Source: Flavobacterium sp. 140616W15
GTDB taxonomy: Bacteria > Bacteroidota > Bacteroidia > Flavobacteriales > Flavobacteriaceae
Assembly: GCF_003668995.1 (NCBI RefSeq)
Contig: NZ_CP033068.1
Location: 4,526,001 to 4,590,000 of the forward strand
Direction of reading: 5' to 3'
Length of the DNA stretch: 64,000 nt
A model generated the notes under the pieces. It did not search any database, was not told where the DNA came from, and saw only the letters and a program-made list of their open reading frames with translations. A program made the translations under genes and the position numbers. The first letter of the stretch is position 1. Each line of letters begins with the position of its first letter. Positions 48,297-58,595 of the stretch are shown one piece after another.

Positions 48297-51200
48297 TTAA
48301 AGTATGACAAGTTTTTCGAATTTTTCTGCTTTTTTATTTGTTGTGTTCGATTTGACTGTTAGTTTATAGATGTAAACTCCTTTACCAATTCGATCTCCAA
48401 AATCATCTCTTCCGTTCCAAGTTATATCCCGAGACAAAAAGCCTTCGGTGGTAATAATTTGGTTTTTTGTCCAAACAATTTTTCCAGTAATTGTCATTAC
48501 TTGTACCTGAACTTCTAAAGGTTCGTATGGTTTGTTGTGTGAAAACCAAAACTCAGTATAGGTTGTGAACGGATTCGGATAATTTAAAACATGCGTTAAT
48601 GTAATTGTGTCATCTCCTGATACTACAAACTGAATTTCGGCAGTTACTGGGTTGTTGTAAACATCCCATGCTGTTACCGAAACGGTGTGTAATCCTGGTG
48701 CTAAATTACGGAATGGAAAACGTAATGTTCCATGTGTGTAATCATCTAATTTCGTTTGGTAGTAATCGTTTAATATATAAGGATTACTGACGTCTCCATC
48801 TAAAATTGCAACTATATCATGTCCGATTCCACTTGCAGTATTTATCCCATTTTCATCTTCAAGATTCGCAAGTAAAAAAGGAGATTCATTTGTAACCCCT
48901 CCCGATACAAATGTTTCATCATTCATATATAACTGCACTTTTGGACTATTATTGTCCTTGGGTGCATTTTCATTTATTCCTCCTATTTTTATTGTGGTAT
49001 CATAGCCAGTTTGATTCTCAAGAAGTTGTTGTTTTTTTGAATAAAAGCTGATTTTTCCATTACCTAACGGAATTCGGATGTCTCTAGGTACTACGAAGCT
49101 AAATTCGAATAAACCATTGGTGATTGAGGCGCTTCCTCTAAAGATAGTTTCTCCTAGGGTGTTGAATTGCATTGGTGGGCTAAATCCGTTGTTGTTAAGT
49201 GTTGAAGCTTTGATTATTTTATCGAATATAGCAGTTGTTAGTTCTCCGTTGTAATTTGTTAATAAATTATTGTTTTCATCTGTTATTTCGCCTGATAATT
49301 TGATTTTTGAAAGTGATTTAAAATCGTCAATTGGTTGAGAAATAATGACATCGTTTACTTTTGTTAGTTTTATTTTAGGTTTAGGAATTGCAAGCATTAA
49401 AGCTGGATCGCCAATATATACAATGACATTGCTGGATGAACTTGGATTGCTATTTTTAGATACACGTAATGATTCTGAAATGGTGGTGTATTGATTTGAT
49501 CCGTATGATAATAAGTTTTTAGATAAGATGTCATTAAAGTTTTCAGCGCTAAATTGTCCAATTGATCTTGTGGTAGTAAGCATGGCAATGGCTCCACCTT
49601 TTGGATTCCAATAGGTGTATTCTCCTGCGGTTGGTCTCGTAGGGTCATCAAATCTGGAGAATTCGCAGGTAATTGTTATAAATAAAGGATATTTGTATTG
49701 ATTGTTTAGATTTTGTCCATCTGATTTTCCCCAAATTCGCTCACCTGCTAATCCATCTTCACCACCATGTCCTAGGTAGTTGAAAACGAGAGCTCCTTTT
49801 TCGAATGCATTAAATAAGTCGGTTCTTGCTTTAGGATATCTTGCTCCTCCAGATGAGGCTTCTTCGACATAAGAGTCTAAAAGTATTTTATCTACATTAA
49901 AAAATGGTTTTTCGGTAGTGATAATATCTGCTAATTTATTTTGGCGACTTTGTAGTGTGGCATCCGAAGCTTTGTCGGAGTCATCTGCGACTAATACAAA
50001 ATTGTTTTTCCAGTTCCCAAATGATTTTATATCGTGGTATTCAAGTACTTTGTTTACCATTTCGCTTGCTTGTCTGGAGTCATTAATAAGCATTCTTCCT
50101 ACTGCGATATCTATTCCTCCAAAGAAAGAAGTTATGTTTCCTTCGTTGTTATCCATTAATCCGTAAAAATCATCAGATGCAAATGAGGCTTCTCCAGAAG
50201 TATTGCTTTTTAGTGAAAGATATATAGGTACAATATTTCCGTTATTGTTGATTCTGTCTTTGTAGTCATAAGAAGCATCACCAAAAAGGTTAACATATTT
50301 AATTCTTTTTTCGGCAGAAGAGGCATTGTCATAAATGTATTTAATGCAATTTCGTATGGCGGCTATATCTTGTTTTCCTGATGAGAATTCTTGATAGATC
50401 GATTCTGTTGTGATTACTTTTACATTTAAATTAGAATGAGATCTATGAAAAGCGGCTAGTTTTTCGGCTTGATTGGATAAAAAGGAAGGGGTGATAATTG
50501 CGTAATCAATGTCTTGAAAAGCATTTTGGTTATTCTTTAATAATGTCCCCTTTAAGTTTTGATTTGGAATTTTAGTCTTGTTTTCTTTAAGCGGAATGTA
50601 GTAATCTGAAGGGTCTAAGGTTGTATATTTTCTTACTTCACCTAGTTGTGCTTTAAAGTTGATTGTACTTTGGTTCTGGTTTTGAATAGTTGTTACATTA
50701 TATATGTCTGTAACATCCCAGATTTGAGTAATTCCAGTTGTGTTTGTTAAGTTGTAACTTGCAATTCCTAGGCTTGAATCGGCGAGATCATATTGAAAAA
50801 GAAACTGTTTTCCATAACCTTGTAATTTTCTTTTTGCAACTAGGCTAATTCTATCTAAGTATCCTTTTGAACCTGGGATTCCGCCGTTGTTGTAGCTGAG
50901 TTTTATTTTTATGTTTTCGGCTCCAGGAAATGTTTTGTTTGAATGTATAGAATCGGTGTAGAATTTAATTTCAGAATTTGTATTTAGTGGACTAAAATTA
51001 GTGTTTTCTATTTCTTGTTGGTTTGCCGAAATTTTAAAAGAGGTGTTTGTAAAGGAAGCGGATGCTGTTTTAACTTGTATTTTGACAGGGGTTGAAGTAT
51101 CAATATTTGGAAAGTTAAAATCAAATTCTTGTTCGTTGTTAATATCAAATGCTTCGCCGTACCATTCACGTCCTAAATGTGCAATATTTACAAGGTCTTT

Positions 51201-52139
51201 TTCGTGGTGTTTGTGGTCGTCAAATGTTGAGATGTTTATTGTGCTACTTCCTGATGGGGATTGCATTTGTGAGATTCTTTTTCCGTCTCCTCCTTGAGTA
51301 GTGATATAATAGTATGATTTATTGTCGTATAAATTATTAGAAGTTCTGCTTTCGTTGTTCCAGGTATCTACGCCTTCAGCATAAAATAAAATATAGTCAT
51401 CATTATCAAAGCTTCCGTCGTTTTCGCCTATAATTTGAATTGCATTTTCAGTTAGATCGTTTGGATAATAGGTTGCGTTAGATAAAGGAAGCATTCTTCC
51501 GCCGTTGCCATATATTTTTATTTTTTTAGGATTAGTTTTAGTTAAGTCTGAACTTATGCTTTGTAAGAAGCTTTTGGATATTTTGTATACACCTGATTTT
51601 TCAATGTAAAATCGATACCAATCGCCAGTTGCTAATATTGAATTAGAGATGGCTGTATTTCTTCGAGTAAACGATGTTCTTGAAGAAGTGTTATTCTGAG
51701 AATTAGTTATTATATTATAGGTAAAGGATTTTACTCTTTTGTATCCGTTTCCATCATTGATTATTGGAGATAACGTAAGTAAAGCTTGATTAATTCCTCT
51801 TGCGGAAGAAATGATTATTGATTCATTGGTTTTTTTGGGTATGTTTTTTTGGGTTAAATCACCAAGTTGGTTTTCTGAAATTGTTTCGTAGATTATATTT
51901 GATAATTGAACGGTGCTGTTTTCAGAATAATTAGATTGTGTAAGGTTTAAAGTATATAAAATTGTCTTCGTATCGGAGTTTAAATGATAGCTATTGCCCG
52001 AAAACAAAGGGGCATTTACTTTAAATTCACCAAAATACATGTCTTTTTTGTCAAGCCAGTCTAAAATAACATCATCTTTTGTTTGTGCAAAAGAGTTGAT
52101 ATATAGTAAGATAAAAAAAGTAAGTAGTGTTTTTTTCAT
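48297..52139 (-). CDS. porU: Type IX secretion gingipain-like sortase PorU
   Basis: PorU, 1280 residues, is the surface sortase of the type IX system. It removes the C-terminal signal of cargo proteins and joins them to lipopolysaccharide or releases them. The signal peptide is at residues 1-18 (LYINSFAQ). The central caspase-like C25 domain has the catalytic pair: His791 in NYLGHGGEDG and Cys825 in ITITCEFSRFDDP. Its C-terminal ~90 residues (YPNPFTTYTEFWFSHNKP ... GKGVYIYKLTVK) resemble the type IX sorting domain itself. It is divergently transcribed from gldJ, with 222 bp between the start codons, and is followed by porV. Confidence 0.94.
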   Translation of the reverse strand: MKKTLLTFFILLYINSFAQTKDDVILDWLDKKDMYFGEFKVNAPLFSGNSYHLNSDTKTILYTLNLTQSNYSENSTVQLSNIIYETISENQLGDLTQKNIPKKTNESIIISSARGINQALLTLSPIINDGNGYKRVKSFTYNIITNSQNNTSSRTSFTRRNTAISNSILATGDWYRFYIEKSGVYKISKSFLQSISSDLTKTNPKKIKIYGNGGRMLPLSNATYYPNDLTENAIQIIGENDGSFDNDDYILFYAEGVDTWNNESRTSNNLYDNKSYYYITTQGGDGKRISQMQSPSGSSTINISTFDDHKHHEKDLVNIAHLGREWYGEAFDINNEQEFDFNFPNIDTSTPVKIQVKTASASFTNTSFKISANQQEIENTNFSPLNTNSEIKFYTDSIHSNKTFPGAENIKIKLSYNNGGIPGSKGYLDRISLVAKRKLQGYGKQFLFQYDLADSSLGIASYNLTNTTGITQIWDVTDIYNVTTIQNQNQSTINFKAQLGEVRKYTTLDPSDYYIPLKENKTKIPNQNLKGTLLKNNQNAFQDIDYAIITPSFLSNQAEKLAAFHRSHSNLNVKVITTESIYQEFSSGKQDIAAIRNCIKYIYDNASSAEKRIKYVNLFGDASYDYKDRINNNGNIVPIYLSLKSNTSGEASFASDDFYGLMDNNEGNITSFFGGIDIAVGRMLINDSRQASEMVNKVLEYHDIKSFGNWKNNFVLVADDSDKASDATLQSRQNKLADIITTEKPFFNVDKILLDSYVEEASSGGARYPKARTDLFNAFEKGALVFNYLGHGGEDGLAGERIWGKSDGQNLNNQYKYPLFITITCEFSRFDDPTRPTAGEYTYWNPKGGAIAMLTTTRSIGQFSAENFNDILSKNLLSYGSNQYTTISESLRVSKNSNPSSSSNVIVYIGDPALMLAIPKPKIKLTKVNDVIISQPIDDFKSLSKIKLSGEITDENNNLLTNYNGELTTAIFDKIIKASTLNNNGFSPPMQFNTLGETIFRGSASITNGLFEFSFVVPRDIRIPLGNGKISFYSKKQQLLENQTGYDTTIKIGGINENAPKDNNSPKVQLYMNDETFVSGGVTNESPFLLANLEDENGINTASGIGHDIVAILDGDVSNPYILNDYYQTKLDDYTHGTLRFPFRNLAPGLHTVSVTAWDVYNNPVTAEIQFVVSGDDTITLTHVLNYPNPFTTYTEFWFSHNKPYEPLEVQVQVMTITGKIVWTKNQIITTEGFLSRDITWNGRDDFGDRIGKGVYIYKLTVKSNTTNKKAEKFEKLVIL

Positions 52140-52222
52140 TGTCTATTTTAACGAAAATATTATTGTTATATTATGGTAAGTAAAAATATAGTATTTAGTG
52201 TAATAGTAAATAATAAAAAGTA

Positions 52223-52230
52223 TATTTTTG
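52223..52230 (+). promoter_or_regulatory. -7 promoter element for gldJ
   Basis: TATTTTTG, a perfect TAnnTTTG, followed by CG, about 130 bp before the gldJ ATG. No TTG at the proper distance. A second weak possibility lies at 52304-52331 (TTG then TATATTG). The divergent porU promoter must be in the same 222 bp. Confidence 0.4.
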
Positions 52231-52361
52231 CGTTCGAATAATGTGGGATGATTTGGCAAGAATCAGATACATGAAATATTTATAATTGTTTTTATAATTG
52301 ATGTTGCAAATTAATTTTAATTATTATATTGCAACACCTAAATTATTACCTACTAAAGAGT

Positions 52362-54047
52362 ATGAAAGTAAACAAAATTATGGCCTTACAGTTGATGTTA
52401 TCTATGACATTGGTTCTGGGAATGGCTAGCTGTAGTAAAAAATCTAGCTCAAGTGCATCAAGAGCTACGGGTTGGGACGTTAATAGTATTAATGGAACAG
52501 CACAAAACGTTTCTAATAAAAAACAACAAGCAGGTCCGGGATTAGTTTTTGTAGAGGGAGGAACATTTACCATGGGTAAAGTTCAAGATGATGTTATGCA
52601 TGATTGGAATAATACACCAACACAACAACACGTTCAGTCTTTTTATATGGATGAGACTGAGGTAACTAATATGATGTACTTAGAATATCTTGAATGGTTG
52701 AAAAAAGTATTTCCACCTACAGAAGATAATTATAAGCATATTTATGAAGGAGCTTCACCAGATACTTTAGTTTGGAGAAATCGTTTAGGTTATAATGAAA
52801 CAATGACTAATAACTACTTAAGACATCCTGCATACGCAAACTACCCAGTAGTTGGTGTAAACTGGATTCAAGCAGTTGAATTTAGTAAATGGAGAACAAA
52901 TCGTGTAAACGAAGCTGTTCTTGAGAAAAAAGGATACCTTAAAAAAGGCGCTAAAACAAATGATGTTAACGCTGAAAGTAACTTTAATACAGAAACATAT
53001 TTAATTTCGCCAACATCTACATTTGGAGGAAATGACGAAATTGTTTTAAAAGAAGGAAAAAAAGTAAAAAGAGCTAAAAAAGGGGAAACTGCTGAAGAGC
53101 CTAAAAATGTTTACGCACAGCGTTCTTCTGGAATTATCTTACCAGAATATAGATTGCCTACAGAGGCTGAGTGGGAATACGCTGCGGCAGCTGATGTTGG
53201 ACAAAGAGAATACAATATTTATAAAGGACAAAAGAAATACCCTTGGTCTGGAGATTATACTCGTTCTGCAAAAAGAGCAACAAGAGGAGATCAATTGGCT
53301 AACTTTAAACAAGGAAATGGAGATTACGGTGGTATAGCTGGATGGTCTGATGACGGTGCAGATATTACAAATGAAGTTAAAAAATATCCTGCAAATGATT
53401 TTGGATTGTATGATATGGCTGGAAACGTAGCTGAATGGGTTGCCGATGTTTACAGACCTCTTATTGATAATGAAGCAAATGACTTCAACTATTTTAGAGG
53501 TAACCTTTATGCTAAGAATAAAATTGGTAAAGATGGTAAAGTAGAAATCGTTACTAAAGAAACTATCAAATACGATACATTAAGTAATGGTAAAATTGTT
53601 GCAAGAAATTTCCCTGGAGATATTGCACAAGTACCAGTTGATGAGCAAGAAACTTATTTAAGACAAAACTTCTCTACAAGTGATAATATCAACTATAGAG
53701 ATGGAGATAAACAATCAACAAAGTATTATGATTTTGGTGGATCTGGTGAGGAAACTGCAGCAGAAAAAGCAAAACAAGCTATGTATAATTCTCCTAAACA
53801 TAATGTAACAACAGATAGTTTAGGTAACATGGTTAGAAAATATGATAAGTCTAGCAAAAGAACAACTTTAGTAAATGATAATGTTAGAGTTTATAAAGGA
53901 GGTTCTTGGAGAGATAGAGCATATTGGTTAGATCCAGCTCAAAGAAGATATTTCCCTCAAGATATGGCAACTGATTATATTGGTTTCAGATGTGCAATGT
54001 CAAGAGTAGGACCTAAATCTGAAAAAAGAAAATCACCTAGAAATTAA
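52362..54047 (+). CDS. gldJ: Gliding motility lipoprotein GldJ
   Basis: GldJ is required for gliding motility and type IX secretion in Flavobacteria. From ATG 52362 it has 561 residues; an upstream TTG would add 11. The lipobox is LGMASC (Cys24), followed by a Ser-rich stretch. The rest is formylglycine-generating-enzyme-like: GPGLVFVEGGTFTMGKVQDD, YMDETEVTNMMYLEYLEWL, YPVVGVNWIQAVEFSKWRTNRVNE, RLPTEAEWEYAAAADV, YDMAGNVAEWVADVYR and VYKGGSWRDRAYWLDPAQRRYF. The C-terminal KSEKRKSPRN tail is basic. A terminator separates it from murF. porU and porV lie on the opposite strand next door, as in F. johnsoniae. Confidence 0.94.
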   Translation: MKVNKIMALQLMLSMTLVLGMASCSKKSSSSASRATGWDVNSINGTAQNVSNKKQQAGPGLVFVEGGTFTMGKVQDDVMHDWNNTPTQQHVQSFYMDETEVTNMMYLEYLEWLKKVFPPTEDNYKHIYEGASPDTLVWRNRLGYNETMTNNYLRHPAYANYPVVGVNWIQAVEFSKWRTNRVNEAVLEKKGYLKKGAKTNDVNAESNFNTETYLISPTSTFGGNDEIVLKEGKKVKRAKKGETAEEPKNVYAQRSSGIILPEYRLPTEAEWEYAAAADVGQREYNIYKGQKKYPWSGDYTRSAKRATRGDQLANFKQGNGDYGGIAGWSDDGADITNEVKKYPANDFGLYDMAGNVAEWVADVYRPLIDNEANDFNYFRGNLYAKNKIGKDGKVEIVTKETIKYDTLSNGKIVARNFPGDIAQVPVDEQETYLRQNFSTSDNINYRDGDKQSTKYYDFGGSGEETAAEKAKQAMYNSPKHNVTTDSLGNMVRKYDKSSKRTTLVNDNVRVYKGGSWRDRAYWLDPAQRRYFPQDMATDYIGFRCAMSRVGPKSEKRKSPRN

Positions 54048-54066
54048 GAAATTTAATAATAGTAAT

Positions 54067-54097
54067 AAAAGCCCTTTGATTAGGGCTTTTATTGTTT
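54067..54097 (+). terminator. Terminator after gldJ
   Basis: AAAAGCCCT (54067-54075), loop TTGATT, AGGGCTTTT (54082-54090), then T-rich sequence. murF starts 22 bp later. Confidence 0.82.
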
Positions 54098-54112
54098 TAA
54101 ATCTGTTTTAAA

Positions 54113-55396
54113 ATGGATATTGCTCACATTCATAATTTGTTTTTACAATGCCAGTCTGTTTCGACTGATACTCGCAAGATAGAGTTAAATTCAATGTTTT
54201 TTGCTATAAAAGGAGATAATTTTGATGCAAATACATTCGCAGAAGAGGCCTTGCAAAAAGGAGCCTTGTTTGTAATAATTGATAATGCATCTTACTTTAT
54301 CGACCAAAGAACGATTTTGGTTGAGAATAGTTTGATTGCTTTGCAAGAGTTGGCAAAATTTCACCGAGCTTATTTGCAATTACCGATTATTGCCTTAACA
54401 GGGAGTAATGGCAAAACAACTACCAAAGAGCTAATAAATGTTGTACTTTCTAAGAAGTACAAAACAAAAGCAACAATTGGAAATCTGAACAACCATATTG
54501 GAGTTCCATTAACATTATTGTCGTTTACTAAAGATACCGAAATTGGTATTGTTGAAATGGGTGCTAATCATAAAAAGGAAATTGAATTTTTATGTGAATT
54601 GGCACAACCTGATTTTGGATATGTGACTAATTTTGGAAAAGCGCACCTTGAAGGATTTGGCGGAATAGAAGGAGTGATAGAAGGTAAGAGTGAGTTGTAT
54701 CAATATCTTTCTGCAAATAATAAAATTGCTTTTGTTAATCTTGATGATTCAATTCAAGTAGAGAAAACTACAACTATTAATAATTTTACATTTGGTTATA
54801 AAAAAGCCAATGCAGATGTTGTTATAAGTACGATTACAGCTAATCCTTTTGTTGTTTTAGGTTTCGGTGAGCAAACTATTACTTCGCATTTGATAGGGCT
54901 TTATAATGCTAATAATATAAGTGCTGCGGTAGCAATTGGGAAATACTTTAAGATAGAAGATTCGATTATAAAAGAAGCTTTAGAAAGTTATATTCCTGAA
55001 AACAATCGTTCACAATTATTGATTAAGGGAACAAACGAAATTATTCTAGATGCGTATAATGCAAACCCAAGCAGTATGGCTGTCGCTATCGAAAATTTTA
55101 TTCAATTAAAGAAGCAAAATAAAATTATGATTCTGGGTGATATGTTTGAGCTTGGTTCTGAAAGTGAGCTTGAACATAAAATTATTGTAACTTCATTATT
55201 AGATGAAAATAAGACGAATTGTTATTTTATAGGCCCTTCTTTTTATAAGCATAAAATTGAAAATGAGAATTTACACTTCTTTGATTCGTTTGATTCATTC
55301 GTAGCTTATTTGGGCACTATAACTTTTAATGAGCAGACCATTCTTATTAAAGGTTCTCGAGGGATGGCTTTAGAAAGAACATTGAATTATATTTAA
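54113..55396 (+). CDS. murF: UDP-N-acetylmuramoyl-tripeptide--D-alanyl-D-alanine ligase
   Basis: MurF, 427 residues, adds D-Ala-D-Ala to the UDP-MurNAc-tripeptide, completing the cytoplasmic pentapeptide precursor of peptidoglycan. The Mur-ligase ATP loop ALTGSNGKTTTKELI is intact. IGNLNNHIGVPLTLL, VEMGANHKKEIEFL, NNRSQLLIKGTNEIILDAYNANPSSM and ILGDMFELGSESELEH are characteristic. The size is a little below the usual ~450. It lies after the gldJ terminator, with no clear promoter of its own in the 66 bp gap, so some read-through is possible. Confidence 0.95.
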   Translation: MDIAHIHNLFLQCQSVSTDTRKIELNSMFFAIKGDNFDANTFAEEALQKGALFVIIDNASYFIDQRTILVENSLIALQELAKFHRAYLQLPIIALTGSNGKTTTKELINVVLSKKYKTKATIGNLNNHIGVPLTLLSFTKDTEIGIVEMGANHKKEIEFLCELAQPDFGYVTNFGKAHLEGFGGIEGVIEGKSELYQYLSANNKIAFVNLDDSIQVEKTTTINNFTFGYKKANADVVISTITANPFVVLGFGEQTITSHLIGLYNANNISAAVAIGKYFKIEDSIIKEALESYIPENNRSQLLIKGTNEIILDAYNANPSSMAVAIENFIQLKKQNKIMILGDMFELGSESELEHKIIVTSLLDENKTNCYFIGPSFYKHKIENENLHFFDSFDSFVAYLGTITFNEQTILIKGSRGMALERTLNYI

Positions 55397-55411
55397 AATG
55401 TTATAGAAACA

Positions 55412-55445
55412 ACAAAAAAATCCATCTGCGCAGATGGATTTTTTG
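55412..55445. terminator. Palindromic terminator between convergent murF and regulator
   Basis: A perfect 22-bp palindrome at 55419-55440 (AATCCATCTGC and its complement) flanked by A and T runs, usable in both directions. Confidence 0.88.
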
Positions 55446-55446
55446 T

Positions 55447-58317
55447 TTAAATACTCATTAAAAAACCAATAAGATTTTCCTTTTTGTTTAGTTCCAGTTT
55501 TTTTCTTAATCGATAGCGGGCTAGCTCAACTCCTCCATTCGAAATATTCATGATCTCAGCAATTTCTTTGGTTGACATATTCATTAATAGATAGGTTGCT
55601 AAATCTAGTTCTCTAGGTGAAATTTTAGGGCATTTTTCTTTTAGGCGTTTTAAGAATTCAAAATGTACATTTTTTATATGCTTTTCTAAATCTTTCCAAC
55701 TCTTATCTGTATTTACTTCCTTGGTAATGCTTTTATTGAGTTTGTTGAATTGAAACTTTGTTGATTCGTCAAATGTTTCCGTATCAATTTCTTTTAGTTT
55801 ATGTATAATTCCGTTTAGGATCTTATTTTTCTTTACAACTTGTAGCGAGTTGTTAACTAGTTCTTTGTCTTTTGTTAGTATTTTTATTTGTAGCTTGTCA
55901 TTCTTTAATTTCTCAATTTCTTTTTCTAGTTGGTATTGTTCTTGTCTTATTTTTGACTCCTTTTCTAAATAAAGCCTGCGTTGTTCTATCGTTTCATAGT
56001 ATTTATTTTTTCTGATTTTCATTTTGATTCGATAAGAAATGAAATAGATGCCTACTAGTATTAGTATAAAGTAGGTAATATAAGCGAAGGGATGTCTGTA
56101 CCATGGAGGTGAAATAGTAAATGGAATGATGTCAACTTCAGACTGTATTCCGTAGCTATTTCTCACTTTTACTTTCATGTTGTAATTGCCTTCTCTCAAG
56201 TTGGTATATTCTTTTACAGATATTGTTGACCAATTACTCCAGTTTTCATCAAATGGCTCTAATTGATATGAGTATTCTACGTTTTCAAGGCTCTCGTACG
56301 TGGGAGATGAGAAAGTAAATTTTACATGATTTGAAGCGTATGGAATTGATTGTTTTTCATTTATTTTTGTTTGATTTCCATATATCAGAGTATCGTTTGC
56401 ATAAGTAAAGGTTCGAATGAAAACGTTTGGTTTTGTTACGGTGTTATTTATTAATTGAGAATCATAATGCGCTAATCCATTCGTTAATCCAATAAAAATA
56501 TTTTCTGGGTCAATAGTGTTAACGGAAAGATAGTTGGTTACTAGATTGCCTGTTAGGTTTGAAAATGGAGCAACAACATTTTTATAATTTCCATCTGCTA
56601 ACTTAACGAGCTCTCCTAAAGATTCATTGAATACATACCAAAGATTGCCTTTTGAATCTTCAGAAAGAGAATTAATAGTCGGAATGTCTTTAAAAATAGC
56701 AGTCATTTTTTTATCCTTAAAAAACGCCTCTTGTTCTTTGGAGTATTTATAGAACTGATTATTTGTTTGAAAATAAAGATTCTTATTTATTTTTTGAATA
56801 CTTCCAATACCTTTTTCTTGGGGTAAATTATGGATTACTTTTATAGATTTGAATCTCTTTAAATCCTCGGACAATTCCATTTGATATAAAAACTCATCTT
56901 TTTTTAGCCATAAATAATTAACATCAAGTTCGAATAAAATAGAAGATTTGTTGAATCCCTGAATTTGATTTCTAAATTTTAAACCATTTGCTGTTTTTTC
57001 AAATAATGCAAATCCATTATAATTAGATCCTATGATATAATTGGGGCGATTAGGAATTTTTTTGAATCCAAAACAACCATTTTTGTCTAATGTTTTTACT
57101 GCTTTGTTTCCTTTTATAATTATTGATCCTCTATTGTTGGCACATATTAATTCATTATCAATAACCTGAATGTTCCATGTTTGTGTGTTTGTACCTTCTA
57201 CAAGTGAAAAAGCATCTTCTTTAAAAGCGGTGTTCCATGTATGGTAAAAAACACCTTGGTTTGTTGCTACATACAAGTAACCATCATGAATTACGGATGC
57301 ATATACAGTACTAATATCGTAACTGAATCCAAAGTAAGTAAATGGAGAGCTTTCATTTATAAATGCAATACCGTTATCAAGTCCTAACCAAAGATTGTTC
57401 TTGTTGTCTATGTAAGAGGTAAGTACAGTATTGTTTTGGAGGCCTTTTTTTCGGTCTATATGCTGAATTATTTTTCCGTTTAAATCGGATATGATAATGC
57501 CATTTAAAACCGAATTTAAGACAATGAATTTATCTTTTATGGTAACTCCACCTAATGAACTATTTTTTCTTATAAATGTATTTGCTTCTGTTTCCCATGG
57601 ATATATATTTTCGTTACTGTAAATAAAGAGGCCTTTTTCTAGAGTTGCAATTAAAATTTTGTTGTTGGGCATTTTAAACATTGCCCATACTTCCATATTG
57701 TTTAATGCTGTTGTGCCTTTTAGAGGATAGAGTTTCTCATTCTTATATTCTAATAATCCGAGTGCTTTGTCTTGAATGTAAATGGTGTTATTTAGCTGAA
57801 AAGAAAACTGAAAGCGTTTAGGGGCTTGAATTGTCTTGATTTTGTTGTCTTTGAAGATGTAAATTCTAGAAAACGACTGGAAAATGACCTCCTCTTTGGT
57901 AATATGAATCTTCCAAACAAAATCATTTTCCTGATTATTAGTTGATTTAAGTAGTTTGGATAAAGAGGTGTATTTTAATTTTCCTTTAGGATCAGCTTGA
58001 AAATAGCCAAACTCTTTATAGCCTCCAACATATATTCTCTCAGAAGGGTGAACTTTTACAGATCGTACTGATGTAAAATTGGGTAAGAGGTGCAAAGTCC
58101 ATGATGCTCCATCAAATTGAATAAGTCCACTATTGTTAGCAAAATATAAATTTCCATTCTTATCCTGATCAATTTCCCAGTTTTGAGTAGCTCCTTTGTA
58201 TTCTGTTCGTTTGTAGTTTTGAATATCTGGAACCCCAATATTTTTAACTTGTGCTAATGATATAATTGTAAAGAATAAAAAAGAAGCTATTAGGAGTCTA
58301 AATTTTGTAAAATTCAT
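55447..58317 (-). CDS. Membrane-spanning beta-propeller/Y_Y_Y/LuxR-type regulator
   Basis: A 956-residue one-component regulator. A signal/anchor is at residues 1-22. A large periplasmic sensor follows (~25-640) made of propeller repeats, with units like WEIDQDKNGNLYFANNSGLIQFDGASW and SYIDNKNNLWLGLDNGIAFINE. A Y_Y_Y domain is at ~670-735 (SPTYESLENVEYSYQLEPFDENWSNWS). A transmembrane helix is at ~742-765, then a cytoplasmic Lys/Glu coiled coil, then a C-terminal LuxR/GerE helix-turn-helix (SPRELDLATYLLMNMSTKEIAEIMNIS). No histidine kinase or receiver domains occur. It diverges from susC, so I infer that it senses the glycan and activates the locus. Confidence 0.88.
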   Translation of the reverse strand: MNFTKFRLLIASFLFFTIISLAQVKNIGVPDIQNYKRTEYKGATQNWEIDQDKNGNLYFANNSGLIQFDGASWTLHLLPNFTSVRSVKVHPSERIYVGGYKEFGYFQADPKGKLKYTSLSKLLKSTNNQENDFVWKIHITKEEVIFQSFSRIYIFKDNKIKTIQAPKRFQFSFQLNNTIYIQDKALGLLEYKNEKLYPLKGTTALNNMEVWAMFKMPNNKILIATLEKGLFIYSNENIYPWETEANTFIRKNSSLGGVTIKDKFIVLNSVLNGIIISDLNGKIIQHIDRKKGLQNNTVLTSYIDNKNNLWLGLDNGIAFINESSPFTYFGFSYDISTVYASVIHDGYLYVATNQGVFYHTWNTAFKEDAFSLVEGTNTQTWNIQVIDNELICANNRGSIIIKGNKAVKTLDKNGCFGFKKIPNRPNYIIGSNYNGFALFEKTANGLKFRNQIQGFNKSSILFELDVNYLWLKKDEFLYQMELSEDLKRFKSIKVIHNLPQEKGIGSIQKINKNLYFQTNNQFYKYSKEQEAFFKDKKMTAIFKDIPTINSLSEDSKGNLWYVFNESLGELVKLADGNYKNVVAPFSNLTGNLVTNYLSVNTIDPENIFIGLTNGLAHYDSQLINNTVTKPNVFIRTFTYANDTLIYGNQTKINEKQSIPYASNHVKFTFSSPTYESLENVEYSYQLEPFDENWSNWSTISVKEYTNLREGNYNMKVKVRNSYGIQSEVDIIPFTISPPWYRHPFAYITYFILILVGIYFISYRIKMKIRKNKYYETIEQRRLYLEKESKIRQEQYQLEKEIEKLKNDKLQIKILTKDKELVNNSLQVVKKNKILNGIIHKLKEIDTETFDESTKFQFNKLNKSITKEVNTDKSWKDLEKHIKNVHFEFLKRLKEKCPKISPRELDLATYLLMNMSTKEIAEIMNISNGGVELARYRLRKKLELNKKENLIGFLMSI

Positions 58318-58533
58318 AATTATATTGTAATAGAATTGAAGGTTTATTTGGCTTTTAAACTATTTTAAAACTCTTAAAATTTTAGATTTAATGCCGTTTT
58401 ATTTTCGAAAATATAGCATGCTAAAGCTAAAGTAATTGATTTATACTGACTGTAGTGTTTATTTAAATTTTATATTTTTTTTAAATAGCACAATTGTTAT
58501 TGTAAATGATTGATTTATAGTTTATTGTTTGTT

Positions 58534-58583
58534 TTTTGATGTGTTTTTGTCTAGTTCGTTTTTTAGTTTTGATGTGTTTTTGT
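58534..58583 (+). promoter_or_regulatory. 17-bp direct repeats before susC, candidate regulator sites
   Basis: The 17 bp TTTTGATGTGTTTTTGT occur exactly at 58534-58550 and 58567-58583, start to start 33 bp, about three helical turns. They end 12 bp before the likely -33 element. The 349 bp between the regulator and susC hold no gene; the rest is AT-rich. Confidence 0.6.
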
Positions 58584-58595
58584 AGTAATAGATAA

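Noticed and set aside
52329..52361. Upstream TTG start for GldJ
   Set aside because: It puts 11 residues before a good lipoprotein signal.
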